Positions 1 through 8,019 of a stretch of DNA of 44,155 nt are shown piece by piece. The first letter of the stretch is position 1, and every line of letters begins with the position of its first letter. Origin of the DNA: a virus; the IMG/VR virus record IMGVR_UViG_3300044722_000026, positions 1 to 44,155 of that record; one strand, 5' to 3'. The notes under the pieces were generated by a model, which saw nothing but the letters and a program-made list of their open reading frames with translations, searched no databases and was not told the origin of the DNA. Position numbers and translations under genes: made by a program.

Positions 1-219
1 CTAGAATGGCACGTTTTGGCACGCGGCCAGGAAGCCGGCTGCGGCGAGTAGGGCGATGACCAGGAGCAGCTCCGCCGGCGGGCGCTGGTGCGGGGAGGCG
101 GTGTGGCTGTCGAGGGCGAGGCAGGCGCGGAGGAGCAGCTCGGCCTGGGTGGCTCGCTCCAGTCGCGCGAGGGCGATGGTGCCGGTGTAGCGGCAGAGCA
201 ACCAGGCGAGCGCGCGCAT
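1..219 (-). CDS. Small membrane protein at the left end
   Basis: This 72-residue protein starts at ATG 219 and ends with TAG at the first bases of the window. The C-terminal third is strongly hydrophobic (about residues 50-66) and ends LAACQNVPF; the N-terminus is moderately hydrophobic. It is the last gene of the late region, downstream of the endolysin and a TM-coiled-coil protein, so a holin or other lysis role is possible but rests on position only. The LAAC string resembles a lipobox but sits near the C-terminus, so it is not a lipoprotein signal. Confidence 0.6.
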   Translation of the reverse strand: MRALAWLLCRYTGTIALARLERATQAELLLRACLALDSHTASPHQRPPAELLLVIALLAAAGFLAACQNVPF

Positions 220-246
220 CGGCCTACGGAGGGTTGGCGACGAACG

Positions 247-264
247 TTTCCACGCGTCTGGAAA
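247..264. repeat. 18-bp dispersed near-palindrome, copy 1
   Basis: TTTCCACGCGTCTGGAAA lies in the 57-bp gap between the last two leftward genes. Invariant TTTCCA/TGGAAA arms flank the six-base core CGCGTC. It is identical, on the other strand, to the copy at 9169. Confidence 0.7.
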
Positions 265-276
265 TGACGGAGGGCG

Positions 277-780
277 TCACGTGGCGGAAATCGGTTGGGT
301 CGCTTGGGCCGGGGACTTGATGGCCAGCAGGCCGAGGTCCACTAGTTTGATGATGACGGTGTCGGCCACGTCTTTCATCAGGCGGCCGGCTTCGACGGAA
401 GTGGTCTTGCGCTCCTCGGTGTTGGAGGTGAGGGCCAGGGTATTGGCGGCCACGGTCTTGATCATCTGCTCCTGCATGGAGAGCCGGTCGGCGGCGATGA
501 CGGTGACGAGTCTCTCGAGTTGCTCGCTATATCTCCCCCGGTCCTGGGTGGCGACCAGGCGCTCGGCGTCGGCCTTGGCGACGATCTGCTCGTGATGGGT
601 CTGCACCTGGGTGAGCCGGCGCTCCTGCTGGACGATGAGCAGGCGGAAGATAAACACCACGGCGCTGACCAAGCCGAGCCCGATGCTGATGATGACGCTG
701 AGCGGGAATTCGAGCGTGGCCGGGTCCCGGACGGCTTGGGCTGCGTCAGCCAGGAGCGGAAAAATGGGGAGCAGAGTCAC
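277..780 (-). CDS. Membrane-anchored coiled-coil protein (candidate i-spanin or holin)
   Basis: This 167-residue protein starts at GTG 780. A short hydrophobic N-terminus is followed by a clear transmembrane segment at about residues 26-49 and then a long charged helical stretch (about 50-135) rich in Q, E and R that looks like a coiled coil. One TM followed by a periplasmic coil is the layout of Rz-type inner-membrane spanins, and an outer lipoprotein partner candidate lies at 3563-3724. A holin or a tail-associated membrane protein is also possible. A TTGACA box lies 14 nt upstream of the start (795-800 on the + strand). Confidence 0.6.
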   Translation of the reverse strand: MTLLPIFPLLADAAQAVRDPATLEFPLSVIISIGLGLVSAVVFIFRLLIVQQERRLTQVQTHHEQIVAKADAERLVATQDRGRYSEQLERLVTVIAADRLSMQEQMIKTVAANTLALTSNTEERKTTSVEAGRLMKDVADTVIIKLVDLGLLAIKSPAQATQPISAT

Positions 781-807
781 GCGCGAAGGGCGCGTGTCAA
801 GGGGGGC

Positions 808-1194
808 TCAGCGCTCGAGCTTGCGGAGGCGGGCGACGATGAGCGTCAGCACCTGGCGGAGCTCCGCGGCGCTGAGATTGCCGGCATCGAGCTTATCGCT
901 GAGGGCGCTGAACGAGGTGGTCTCGGCGGTTACTTTGGCGGCGGCCGTCGCGCGCGCGGCAGTGAGTGCGGTCTTCGCGGTCGCGATGTCTGCGGCGGTG
1001 GGCTGCGGACCCAGCGCGGCATTCCACTGCACGAGCTGCGGTCCGCGGCCGTCGCTGTCGTCCCTCACGAGGTAATCTTTGACGGGGACCGCCGCGGGCG
1101 CGAACTGACGGATCGCGTCGCCGAGACTCGGCTCGGCTGCGTGCGTGGCCACGGTGACGATCAAGGCCAGGAGGAGGTAGAGTTTTGCTTTCAT
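808..1194 (-). CDS. Exported small tail-region protein
   Basis: This 128-residue protein has a classical signal peptide (MKAKLY, then a hydrophobic run, then THAAEPS; cleavage predicted near residue 20). The middle holds VQWNAALGPQPTAADIATA, which resembles the 'W..LGPQPT.ADI' segment common in small phage fibre-associated proteins. The C-terminal half is an Ala/Thr-rich helix. It directly follows the C1q-like fibre gene, so a fibre-associated or adsorption role is a reasonable inference. The exact function is not recognised. Confidence 0.65.
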   Translation of the reverse strand: MKAKLYLLLALIVTVATHAAEPSLGDAIRQFAPAAVPVKDYLVRDDSDGRGPQLVQWNAALGPQPTAADIATAKTALTAARATAAAKVTAETTSFSALSDKLDAGNLSAAELRQVLTLIVARLRKLER

Positions 1195-1198
1195 AAAA

Positions 1199-2110
1199 TC
1201 AGGGGATGACGATGCCGGACCAAAGCGCGGAAATGTTCAGCGCCGAGCCGGTGTCTTGATAAAAGTAGATCTCGAAATAGTCTCCCGTTCCGTTGCAGTC
1301 CGCTTGAAGCGACGTCCCTATATATTGGGAGAGGACCGTGTTGGTGTTGTGCACAAAACGGTCGAGCTCTACTCCGTTTTTGTAGAGCACGAAGACATAC
1401 GGATTGTAAATCGCGCCAGCGAAGTTCACCCCGCCAGCAAACACGCAAATGCCCGCAATCGTGGGCGTCCACCTGGAGCTTGCGAAGGTACCGGCTGAAT
1501 CCCTTCGCTCCGTTCCCAGAATGAGCTTTGTCATTACCCCGCTGGCGCAACTCGTTACCGCGGCAAAGTTATCCGCGCTGAACGATTGCGAAACCGTCGT
1601 GCTGGCAGTTACCGCCCCGGTTCCGTGACCACTCAAAAAGCCAGTCAGCGTGGCTGCCCCCGTGCCGCCGTTGGGGACGCCGAGCTGGCCGGTCGTGATA
1701 TTGGTTGCGACGATTCCGGTACCGACTTTGCTGCCCGTCAGAGATCCGTCAGCGAGGTCGTCGAGGTCGGCGTCCCAGGCCTGGACGTTGGTCCCGATGA
1801 CGAGCGAGAGGGAGGTGCGGAAGGCAGCGTAATCCGCGCGGCCGAGAAGGGTCTGGACGTTGGCCGAGGGCGTGATCCCGGCGTAGATGGTGAGATCCGC
1901 GTCGTAAGCCTGGACGTCGGTGCCGATGACGAGGCCGGCGGCGGTGCGCAGGTTGGCGGAGGTGGGCCAGATGAGCGCGGTGCCGCTCGGGGAGAGGGTG
2001 AGGGAGCGGCTCGGGGCTTGGGCGGGCGCGGCGAGCGCCAGGGCGAGGAAAAAGAGAACGCCCAACGCCGAACGCCGAACGCCGAACATCGAAGGAAGAG
2101 AAGGGATCAT
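1199..2110 (-). CDS. Tail fibre with C1q-like C-terminal head
   Basis: This 303-residue protein starts at ATG 2110 and overlaps the previous stop as ATGA. The N-terminus reads like a signal peptide (LGVLFFLALALAAPAQA), with its first residues encoded by a period-7 repeat. Two fibre-like repeats follow, each with VIGT(D/N)VQA(Y/W)DADL, then the fibre motif GVPNGGTGA (about 165-175). The last 130 residues have the C1q/TNF-like pattern (KL..GTERRDSAGTF, WTPTIAGICVFAGGV, VFVLYKNG), expected to form a trimeric jelly-roll tip. A host-binding fibre is the best call. A signal peptide on a phage fibre is odd; a start further downstream cannot be excluded. Confidence 0.75.
   Translation of the reverse strand: MIPSLPSMFGVRRSALGVLFFLALALAAPAQAPSRSLTLSPSGTALIWPTSANLRTAAGLVIGTDVQAYDADLTIYAGITPSANVQTLLGRADYAAFRTSLSLVIGTNVQAWDADLDDLADGSLTGSKVGTGIVATNITTGQLGVPNGGTGAATLTGFLSGHGTGAVTASTTVSQSFSADNFAAVTSCASGVMTKLILGTERRDSAGTFASSRWTPTIAGICVFAGGVNFAGAIYNPYVFVLYKNGVELDRFVHNTNTVLSQYIGTSLQADCNGTGDYFEIYFYQDTGSALNISALWSGIVIP
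2037..2085. repeat. Period-7 repeat inside the fibre N-terminus
   Basis: The heptamer GAACGCC is repeated about four times on the + strand around 2061-2085. It is translated as the FGVRRSAxGV stretch near the start of the fibre protein. It resembles the intergenic heptad repeats elsewhere in the late region and may be an intergenic repeat captured by an upstream start codon. Confidence 0.5.
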
Positions 2111-3423
2111 AATCTGGATTGCCAAAAGACGGGGTTGGTCGCGCTGTTGAAGTCGGCGGGGCGGACGAGGCCAGCCGCGGTGTCCTCGGCCGGGGTGGTG
2201 TAGCCGGCGGTGCCGGCGACGGTGACGGTGACGGGAACGGTGAACGTGGTGGACGAGAGCACGGTGACGACGCGGTTGCCGTCGATGGTGGGCGTGGTGT
2301 TGCTGCCGCCGATGGCGGCGGTCTGGCCGCTGGTGAGTCCGTGCGCGGTGGAGGTGGTGACCACGCTCGAGGCGGCGACGGTGGCGCCGGTGATGACGAG
2401 CTGGCGCAGGCGCCAGAGGAGCGGCGCATCGTCCACCTGCACCGCGAGCAGGGTGCCGACGGCGAAGGTGCTGAGCGTGGCCAGGGCGTCGAGCTTGCCG
2501 GCGGTACCGCCGGTGAGGCCGGTGACGTCGTAGTAGTTGAGCGCGATCCGCGCGGGGACCGGGTAGGCCGGGGTGGCGTCGGTGGCGGTGCCTTCGCCGC
2601 CCTGGTTCACATCGTGGAAAAGCCGGACGGTGAAAGTCTGGCTCGAGATCACGGCGCCGTTGGCCGTGGCTTCGATCTCGGCCATGAGGTCGATGTATTC
2701 GACGTCGGCGAGAGTGTTGGGGAGACTGCCGTTGATCCACGTGCTGACGGTGAACGACGTGGTCTCAGCGGTGGCGTTGGTGCGATTGCCGAGATCGGGA
2801 TCCGTGACGGTGACGAGATTGCCGAGCGCGGTGCAGGTGAAGACGTCGGTATTAAGCGCGGCCGCGAGGACGGTGGCGATCTGCGCGGCCGTCATGTTGC
2901 CGGTCACGGTGGTGATCTCGAGCGCGCGGGTGCAGGCGGCGGCGCCGACGGGGATGGTGGTACCGGCGTTATTTACGTCGATCCACACGCCGACGCTGCC
3001 GGCGGCGTCCCACAGCTTGAAGAAGGTGCCGTTCACGCTGACCTGGTCGTCGCCCACGGTCCGGATCTCGGTGACCTCGGCGAAGCCGAGCGGGTCGTAG
3101 CCGAGGAGGTTGTTCGCCTTCACGGTGTTCCAACTCGGCGCGACGGTGTAGGTGGTGGTGATGCCGCTGCCGGTGACCGTGACGGCCCAGCTCGCGCCGT
3201 TGTAATTGCTCACCACATAGCTGCCGTCGTAATCGCCGGCGACTTTGCAGCCGAATTTGAAAGTCAGCGGGGTGGCGAGGGCGCTGACGACGCCGTCGGT
3301 GTGGATCTGGATGGGGACTTGCGAGGAGTCACCACGCTTGATCTCAAAGGGCAGCGTCGCGGAGACGCGCTGGAACAGGCTGTCGGTGATCGCTCCGTCT
3401 GTGAGGTTTTGGTAGAGGCGCAC
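2107..3423 (-). CDS. Large tail/baseplate protein upstream of fibre
   Basis: This 438-residue protein begins at GTG 3423 (MRLYQNLTDG). It is low in charge and rich in Thr, Val, Ala and Gly. The C-terminal part holds the phage structural signature LTSGQTAAIGGSNTTPTIDG followed by RVVTVLSSTTFTVPVTV, a beta-structured module often seen in tail appendage proteins. It overlaps the fibre gene by four bases, which suggests coupled translation and an assembly partnership. A TTGACA box lies 16 nt upstream of the start (3440-3445). It is not assigned to a named family. Confidence 0.7.
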   Translation of the reverse strand: MRLYQNLTDGAITDSLFQRVSATLPFEIKRGDSSQVPIQIHTDGVVSALATPLTFKFGCKVAGDYDGSYVVSNYNGASWAVTVTGSGITTTYTVAPSWNTVKANNLLGYDPLGFAEVTEIRTVGDDQVSVNGTFFKLWDAAGSVGVWIDVNNAGTTIPVGAAACTRALEITTVTGNMTAAQIATVLAAALNTDVFTCTALGNLVTVTDPDLGNRTNATAETTSFTVSTWINGSLPNTLADVEYIDLMAEIEATANGAVISSQTFTVRLFHDVNQGGEGTATDATPAYPVPARIALNYYDVTGLTGGTAGKLDALATLSTFAVGTLLAVQVDDAPLLWRLRQLVITGATVAASSVVTTSTAHGLTSGQTAAIGGSNTTPTIDGNRVVTVLSSTTFTVPVTVTVAGTAGYTTPAEDTAAGLVRPADFNSATNPVFWQSRL

Positions 3424-3465
3424 GGCGGCGGGGGCGGGGTGTCAATGGGGGGCGGGGGCGGGGAA

Positions 3466-3574
3466 GGTTGATGGTTGAGAGTTGATGGTTGATAGGGCCG
3501 CCGCCTGGCCGCTTTGCCCGCCGCTCTCCGCGCGCATTTTTCCGCCCATCAACCATCAACTCTCACCTATCAAC
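3466..3574. repeat. Heptad-repeat inverted element A
   Basis: The left arm (3466-3496) is four GTTGAtg-type heptamers. The right arm (3547-3574) is their near-perfect inverse, separated by a 50-nt GC-rich loop. A homologous element lies at 11255-11360. It overlaps the 3' end of the o-spanin gene and fills the gap before the next gene. It could fold as a hairpin in the late transcript. Confidence 0.7.
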
Positions 3575-3724
3575 TTTCTCCCCCTCCCCCTGCCAGCCGC
3601 CGACGGTGTAGGTCGGTTTCGTGCCCGCTGTGTTCGCTTGCCAGATCTCCTCTTGCGTGGTGGAGCAGGCGGGGAGGAGGGCGATGGCGAGGACGGCGGC
3701 GAGGAGCAGGAGGAGGCGTTTCAT
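3563..3724 (-). CDS. Small lipoprotein, candidate Rz1-like o-spanin
   Basis: This is a 53-residue protein starting at ATG 3724. Positively charged MKR is followed by a Leu/Ala hydrophobic run and the lipobox LPAC, with Cys20 the expected lipidated residue. The mature part is only 34 residues, ending in a polar G/E/K-rich tail. It lies directly downstream of the endolysin, as Rz1-type outer-membrane spanins do. A coiled-coil inner-membrane partner is encoded at 277-780. Assignment rests on lipobox, size and position; it is not strikingly proline-rich like lambda Rz1. Confidence 0.7.
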   Translation of the reverse strand: MKRLLLLLAAVLAIALLPACSTTQEEIWQANTAGTKPTYTVGGWQGEGEKVDR

Positions 3725-3757
3725 AGTCCCGGCCGGCTGTCAGCCGGGGGGGAGATT

Positions 3758-3818
3758 CTTGGTGCTTGGTTCTGGGTTCTTGGTTGGAACGAAGAACGAA
3801 GAACAAAGAACGCAGAAC
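3758..3818. repeat. Heptad-repeat hairpin between endolysin and lipoprotein
   Basis: CTTGGTG/CTTGGTT-type heptamers (3758-3787) are followed by GAACGAA/GAACAAA heptamers (3788-3818). The arms are partly complementary (14 of 17 in the best register), so the element can fold back. A separate 15-bp palindrome, CCGGCTGTCAGCCGG, lies at 3733-3747. Confidence 0.6.
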
Positions 3819-4472
3819 TCACCCGATCCTGATCAGACTCCGGATGTCCGACACCCGGCGGCTCTTGCGATAGACGCCATCCCCTTCCCGGCCCCCGTCG
3901 GCGTTGGTGTTGCCTTCGATGGTGGGGATGCGGCCGGCGGTCTCGGCGCCGACGGCGAGGCCGATGTGCGAATAGGTGTACACGACGAGGTCGCCGGCGC
4001 GGGCGGCGATGTCCTTGGGCTTGTGCAGGGTGACGCCGCGGCCGGATTGATCGCGGGCCCAGCGCTCGAAGTCCCAGGCGCCGGCGGTGGTGGGACGTTT
4101 GAAGGCGATCACGGGGCCGGTGAGGATGGCCTCTTTCACGAGCCAGCAAATGAACGCGGCGCACCATGGCCATTGGTCGGGAGGCAGATTGGTGGCGGAC
4201 TGATATTCGCGGATCCGGGCGCCGGAATTCTCGCCCCCGGTTTCGTGGACTCCCACTTCCTTCCCGGCCAGGCGGACGAGCACGGCGGCGAAGCCGGCCG
4301 GCACGACGACGGGGTCGATCGCGGGCGTCGCCGGCGGCCAGGCGGAATCCGGAGCGGCCGCGGCGAGCTCATCGATGCGGGCGCGGGTGCGCTCGAGGAA
4401 GTTGCCGAGGTGCGGCGGATCGAGGGCGAGCAGGTCCTGGATGGCGATGCGAGTGGCGAGGGCGGTTTGCAT
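3819..4472 (-). CDS. CHAP-domain endolysin
   Basis: This 217-residue protein has a helical N-terminus (about 1-60) followed by a CHAP-type amidase/endopeptidase domain. The catalytic cysteine is in WPWCAAFICW (Cys104), the histidine in YSHIGLAVG (His169), and the third polar residue in the EGNTNADGG segment (Glu186/Asn188). The domain begins with the usual GVHETGGENSGARI approach to the active site. It cleaves peptidoglycan at lysis. No signal peptide is visible, so a holin or other export route is needed. A TTGACC box lies 13 nt before the start (4486-4491). Confidence 0.88.
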   Translation of the reverse strand: MQTALATRIAIQDLLALDPPHLGNFLERTRARIDELAAAAPDSAWPPATPAIDPVVVPAGFAAVLVRLAGKEVGVHETGGENSGARIREYQSATNLPPDQWPWCAAFICWLVKEAILTGPVIAFKRPTTAGAWDFERWARDQSGRGVTLHKPKDIAARAGDLVVYTYSHIGLAVGAETAGRIPTIEGNTNADGGREGDGVYRKSRRVSDIRSLIRIG

Positions 4473-4615
4473 GGCCCTGCGCGGGGGTCAACGGCGGGCA
4501 CTCCAACACTCCATTTCTCCACCCACTCCCCCTGGAAGTTTGGTAGGGCGTGGGGATTCGCAGATACAAGTCTTGCGTCACATTTCAGCGGCGGCACTTC
4601 AACACTCCCATTGCA
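4473..4615. other. Intergenic repeat tract upstream of endolysin
   Basis: This 143-bp gap holds no convincing gene. It contains CTCCA/CACTCC-type 7-8-mer repeats at about 4499-4535 and a stem-loop element at 4547-4582 that recurs at 17195-17231. The TTGACC box before the endolysin gene is at 4486-4491. Confidence 0.6.
4547..4582. repeat. REP-like stem-loop element, copy 1
   Basis: GGCGTGGGGATTCGCAGA is followed by a short variable loop and then TCTTGCGTCACA. The copy at 17195-17231 shares both flanks and has a better stem (GCAGAC/GTCTGC). Only the loop and closing stem bases differ, as expected of a mobile or host-derived REP-type element. Confidence 0.6.
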
Positions 4616-5461
4616 TCACACGCGCATCGGCCGCGGCACGATGAGGAGCTCGCCGGTGTGCGAGTCGATCACATCGCCCCAGGGGAAATAGCCGTTGGTC
4701 GCGGGGGGTTTGATGAGGATGTCGCAGATCATGGGACAGGGCTGCGAGTCTCCCTCGCCGGTGGTCGGGCTGGTCCAGCCGTAGATGGGGGTGGCGAAGG
4801 TCATCAGGCCGTTGTCCGGCGGGGCGAGGCCGGTCTCGACCTGGAATTTCAGGTAGCCGCATTGACCGTAGCCGCCGCCGGTCAGTGGGTAGCCGGTCCC
4901 GGGGTCGGTGGAGTCGGCGGAACCATCGATCGCCTCTTGCTCGAGCGTGGTGTACCCGTTGTAGTAGAAACCGGTCCGGTTCGGGTCGGTGGTGTCGTAA
5001 CCCATTACCATGTGGAACTGGAGCCGGAAGTAGAGGGTGCCTCCATCCCCGGTGAAGGTATCCACGAAATTGGCGCCGGCTCCGCCCAGATAGAGGACCT
5101 CCTGCGGGGAATCGACCTGGAAGCTCTCGAAGCCGTTCACGAAGCCGAACGCGGGAAGGAAGTGTTCCTGGCCGGCGGTCAAGCCATTGCCGCCGGCGGT
5201 GGTGTAGCTGTAGGGCAGCGGCGCGCCGGCGCCGGGCGTGGTGAAGGGCGCTGACCATTCATTGATGGTGGCATCGAGGTCGAATTGCCAATCGCTCACG
5301 CGCGCGGTCATGGCGAGCAGCCACGCCAGGCCGGTGCTGTTAATGCCGCCGAAGTCGTAAAATTCGCCCACCGGTGCGCCGCTCGGGACGTCGACTTTGA
5401 GGAGCTTGCAGTAGTTGGCGCTGGTGCCGCGCTTGCCGAGTTTGTTGACGCGACGCGGCAT
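4616..5461 (-). CDS. Minor tail protein, unrecognised
   Basis: This 281-residue protein starts at ATG 5461 (MPRRVNKLGKRG); the upstream stop and this start overlap as TGATG. It is Gly-, Tyr- and Thr-rich with little charge and no visible membrane segment, like extracellular beta-rich structural proteins. It is the last tail-tip gene before the endolysin, so a tail-tip or adsorption role is inferred from position only. Confidence 0.65.
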   Translation of the reverse strand: MPRRVNKLGKRGTSANYCKLLKVDVPSGAPVGEFYDFGGINSTGLAWLLAMTARVSDWQFDLDATINEWSAPFTTPGAGAPLPYSYTTAGGNGLTAGQEHFLPAFGFVNGFESFQVDSPQEVLYLGGAGANFVDTFTGDGGTLYFRLQFHMVMGYDTTDPNRTGFYYNGYTTLEQEAIDGSADSTDPGTGYPLTGGGYGQCGYLKFQVETGLAPPDNGLMTFATPIYGWTSPTTGEGDSQPCPMICDILIKPPATNGYFPWGDVIDSHTGELLIVPRPMRV

Positions 5462-5556
5462 CAGATCGGCTCCCAGGTCAGAGAGGAGGCGCCATCGGTA
5501 ATCACCAGGCGCAGCCAGTAGCAGCGGCCGTCGCCTGGACGCGGTGGCAGGCTCAT
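5461..5556 (-). CDS. 31-residue mini-protein related to its upstream neighbour
   Basis: This very short gene starts at ATG 5556 (ATGA overlap with the upstream stop) and ends at TGA 5461 (TGATG overlap with the next start). The sequence GRCYWLRLVITDGASSLTWEP closely parallels GRYWLRLVKTLGVPTLSWEE in the upstream protein, so it looks like a duplicated C-terminal module. Tight coupling on both sides supports real translation. Function is unknown. Confidence 0.6.
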   Translation of the reverse strand: MSLPPRPGDGRCYWLRLVITDGASSLTWEPI

Positions 5557-5921
5557 ATCTCCACCGGTTCGTCGCCGGCGTCCTGCTCGGTGGCGAGGGC
5601 ACCATTGGCGAGCACCACGACCTCCTGAAGCTCTTCCCACGAGAGCGTGGGGACGCCGAGGGTCTTGACCAAGCGCAGCCAGTAACGGCCGTCCGCGCCC
5701 GGATACGCGGGCAGGCCGCTGCCGGCCGGGGCCGCGCCGGTCTCATTGGGATCCACCACGCGCAGGACGCGGCCGTTGTCGGTGGGGGTCTCGGCGAGGG
5801 TCGCGTCGTCGGCGCGGGTGCGGTCGTGGATGAGCGCCTGCAGGAGGCGCTTGAGGTAGGCGCCATCGACCCAGGTGGGCGCGTCGTCGGTGATGTCCTT
5901 GAGCAGGTCCTCGAGGCTCAT
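5553..5921 (-). CDS. Small tail-tip-region protein
   Basis: This 122-residue acidic protein starts at ATG 5921 (MSLEDLLKDI) and overlaps the preceding gene by four bases. It has a helical N-terminus followed by a compact segment GADGRYWLRLVKTLGVPTLSWEEL, whose relative forms the 31-residue product of the next gene. There is no membrane segment. A structural accessory in the tail tip is inferred from the operon. Confidence 0.6.
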   Translation of the reverse strand: MSLEDLLKDITDDAPTWVDGAYLKRLLQALIHDRTRADDATLAETPTDNGRVLRVVDPNETGAAPAGSGLPAYPGADGRYWLRLVKTLGVPTLSWEELQEVVVLANGALATEQDAGDEPVEI

Positions 5922-6520
5922 GCGACCAGGAGGTACTTGTAGATGAACCTCTCCCGCGTTTCCCAGATGGGGATGAGATCCTTTGACCAGGTGCGGGTCT
6001 CGAGGATCCAACCGGTGATGCCGTTCAGGATCACGTTGGTGATATCGAGGGTGCCGCAACTGAAGTTGCCCAGACCAGTGGAGAGAAAACTCTCGACCGC
6101 ACTCCCGCCGACGCCGGTGTAGTCGGGTTCGGTGGTGACGACGCGAATGCGCGTGACGGTGGGGATCGGAATCTGCAGCGCCGTGAGCGGCGGGCCGAAG
6201 ACGACGGTCTGGGCATCGCAGGTCAGCTCGAGGCTCTGCACCTTGGCGGCGACGAGGCCGCGATAGCAGGCGGTGAGCTCGATCATGCCCGAGGCGTCCT
6301 GGCGATCGAGGACCTCGGTGACGAACATCTGGGTATAGACGGCGTCGGGCTGGCCGCGCTGGGGCCAATTGCTCCGCGGCGTGTCGGGATGGGTAAGCCA
6401 GGTGCGCTCGCCACAATCGAAGCCGCCGCCGGAGGTCTGGCGGAAGTTCGGCTCGGCCTGGGGGATGAGCGCGCCGACGGAGATCCCAGCTCCGACGATG
6501 ATGCGGTCGCCGCGGGCCAT
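5918..6520 (-). CDS. Tail protein downstream of tape measure
   Basis: This 200-residue protein starts MARGDRIIVGAGISVGALIPQAEPNF. It is mixed alpha/beta with no membrane segment or catalytic motif visible. It follows the tape measure immediately, where siphoviruses encode distal-tail or tail-tip adaptor proteins, so that role is inferred. It overlaps the next gene as ATGA. The exact family is not recognised. Confidence 0.65.
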   Translation of the reverse strand: MARGDRIIVGAGISVGALIPQAEPNFRQTSGGGFDCGERTWLTHPDTPRSNWPQRGQPDAVYTQMFVTEVLDRQDASGMIELTACYRGLVAAKVQSLELTCDAQTVVFGPPLTALQIPIPTVTRIRVVTTEPDYTGVGGSAVESFLSTGLGNFSCGTLDITNVILNGITGWILETRTWSKDLIPIWETRERFIYKYLLVA

Positions 6521-6522
6521 GG

Positions 6523-8019
6523 CTAGTTCCGGCCTCCGTTCATGGTGGCGGGCAGGCGCTTGTTGAGGATGTCCCAGATGTCGGCGGCGCTCTTGTGCTT
6601 GGTCACGTCCAGCGCGGGTGCGGCCGCGGCGGCCGGCCGGTCTTTGCGCGGGAAGAGCGCGCGCCAGGCCGGATCGTCACCATCGAGGCCGAGGCCGTGC
6701 CGCTTGGTGTCGATGTGGAAGGCTTGCTCTTTCGCAAAATCGGTGCGCTCGGAGTGCAGCCCGCCGACGGTGGTGCGACGGCGGCCGGTGACAGGATCGA
6801 TGGCGCCGTTCGCGAGATTCTTGAGGAAGCGGCCGCGGAGACGTTCGCCGCGGCGATCCGCGCGGATGTCGCGGTTGATCTCGCCGGCGCGGCGGCGGGT
6901 GCCATCGGGATTCAAGTACCGGCCCATGAGGGTTTCGCGCTCTTCGTTTTCGGCGCGCTGCAGGTTGAGGCCCTCGGCGCGTTGCTGCGCAGTGGTGAGG
7001 TTGCCGGAAGCGAGGAGGTCGCGGCTCTGCGCCTGGCGCTCCTGGCTGGTGGCGAGTGATTTCTGGAAGCCGCTGCGGGCGCTGCCCTGGATGGTGAGCT
7101 CGCGCGATTGCGATTCGTGGCGCGATTTGGCGAGCGCCTCTTCGGCCGCGACGCCTTTCCGCAGCCACGAGTAGCGCTCCTTGATGAGCGCCAGGCTCTT
7201 GTCCGACATGTGTAGCTCGCGCGCGGCGAGGTCTTCCTGTTTTTCCTGGAGGGCCAACTCGGCGCGCCTGGCTTCGAATGGATTATTCTCGGCGCCCGGC
7301 GCGTTGAACCGCGCGGCGCTGGCCTGGTGCGCGTAGCTCTCCTCTCCGAGCCCGCGGAGCTTGGCGAAATCTTTGGCGGAGCCCTTTTCCCGCATCTCAC
7401 TCTCTTGCTGGAGTTGCTTGGGGTTCTTTTGCTCGCCAAACAATCCGGTCATGAAGTCGCTCTGCCTCACGCCGGCGATGGCGTTGTCGTAGAATTTCCC
7501 GACGCCCTGCCACACCGGGTTCGAATCGCGCAGCCGGGCGGTGTCCTGGAGTTTTCCCTGTTGCTCGCGCTCGCCGTTGATCTGGTTCAGCGAATCCTGA
7601 GCCTTGCGCCCCAGCGCTTGCGGGCCATCGGCGGCGGAGGCAAAGGTGGCGTCGCGACTGGAGCCCTGGAAGGTCTGGGCGAGGCGCTCGCCCGCCTTGT
7701 TGGCGGCTTCGGTGTCCTTATTGAGCCGGTGCATGGCGGCCCCGACGGCCGCAATGCCCGCGGCCGCGAAACCAGCGGTCACGCCGATGCCCCCGATCGC
7801 GTGAGACAGGCGATGGACGCCAAACATGGTGCGGCCTTCGGCCAGATCCTTGACGCCCTGGATCAGGTTCGCGGAGCCGCCGGGGATGCCGCCGCGGCCG
7901 TTTCCGTTGCCCTTACCGGCGCCGTGGACGCGGTCCATGGCCTTCTCGTAGGTCTGCGCGCCTTTCTCGACGCTGTTGGTGTCCCAGACGAAGGTGGTGC
8001 GGACGGTTTGATCGCTCAT
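6523..8019 (-). CDS. Tape measure protein
   Basis: This 498-residue protein has an N-terminus (VRTTFVWDTNSVEKGAQTYEKAMDRV) that matches the usual start of phage tape measures. A Gly-rich linker and a hydrophobic segment (about residues 78-95, IGGIGVTAGFAAAGIAAVGAAM) follow, then long charged helices. Tape measures set tail length at about 1.5 angstrom per residue, so a short tail of roughly 75 nm is expected. It lies one gene after the frameshifted G/GT chaperones, as in lambda, and overlaps the upstream stop as ATGA. Confidence 0.85.
   Translation of the reverse strand: MSDQTVRTTFVWDTNSVEKGAQTYEKAMDRVHGAGKGNGNGRGGIPGGSANLIQGVKDLAEGRTMFGVHRLSHAIGGIGVTAGFAAAGIAAVGAAMHRLNKDTEAANKAGERLAQTFQGSSRDATFASAADGPQALGRKAQDSLNQINGEREQQGKLQDTARLRDSNPVWQGVGKFYDNAIAGVRQSDFMTGLFGEQKNPKQLQQESEMREKGSAKDFAKLRGLGEESYAHQASAARFNAPGAENNPFEARRAELALQEKQEDLAARELHMSDKSLALIKERYSWLRKGVAAEEALAKSRHESQSRELTIQGSARSGFQKSLATSQERQAQSRDLLASGNLTTAQQRAEGLNLQRAENEERETLMGRYLNPDGTRRRAGEINRDIRADRRGERLRGRFLKNLANGAIDPVTGRRRTTVGGLHSERTDFAKEQAFHIDTKRHGLGLDGDDPAWRALFPRKDRPAAAAAPALDVTKHKSAADIWDILNKRLPATMNGGRN

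Noticed and set aside
1586-3471. Long rightward frames opposite the fibre and baseplate genes
   Set aside because: They are Gly/Arg/Asp-rich shadows of GC-rich coding on the minus strand, with no recognisable domain, and lie opposite clear structural genes.
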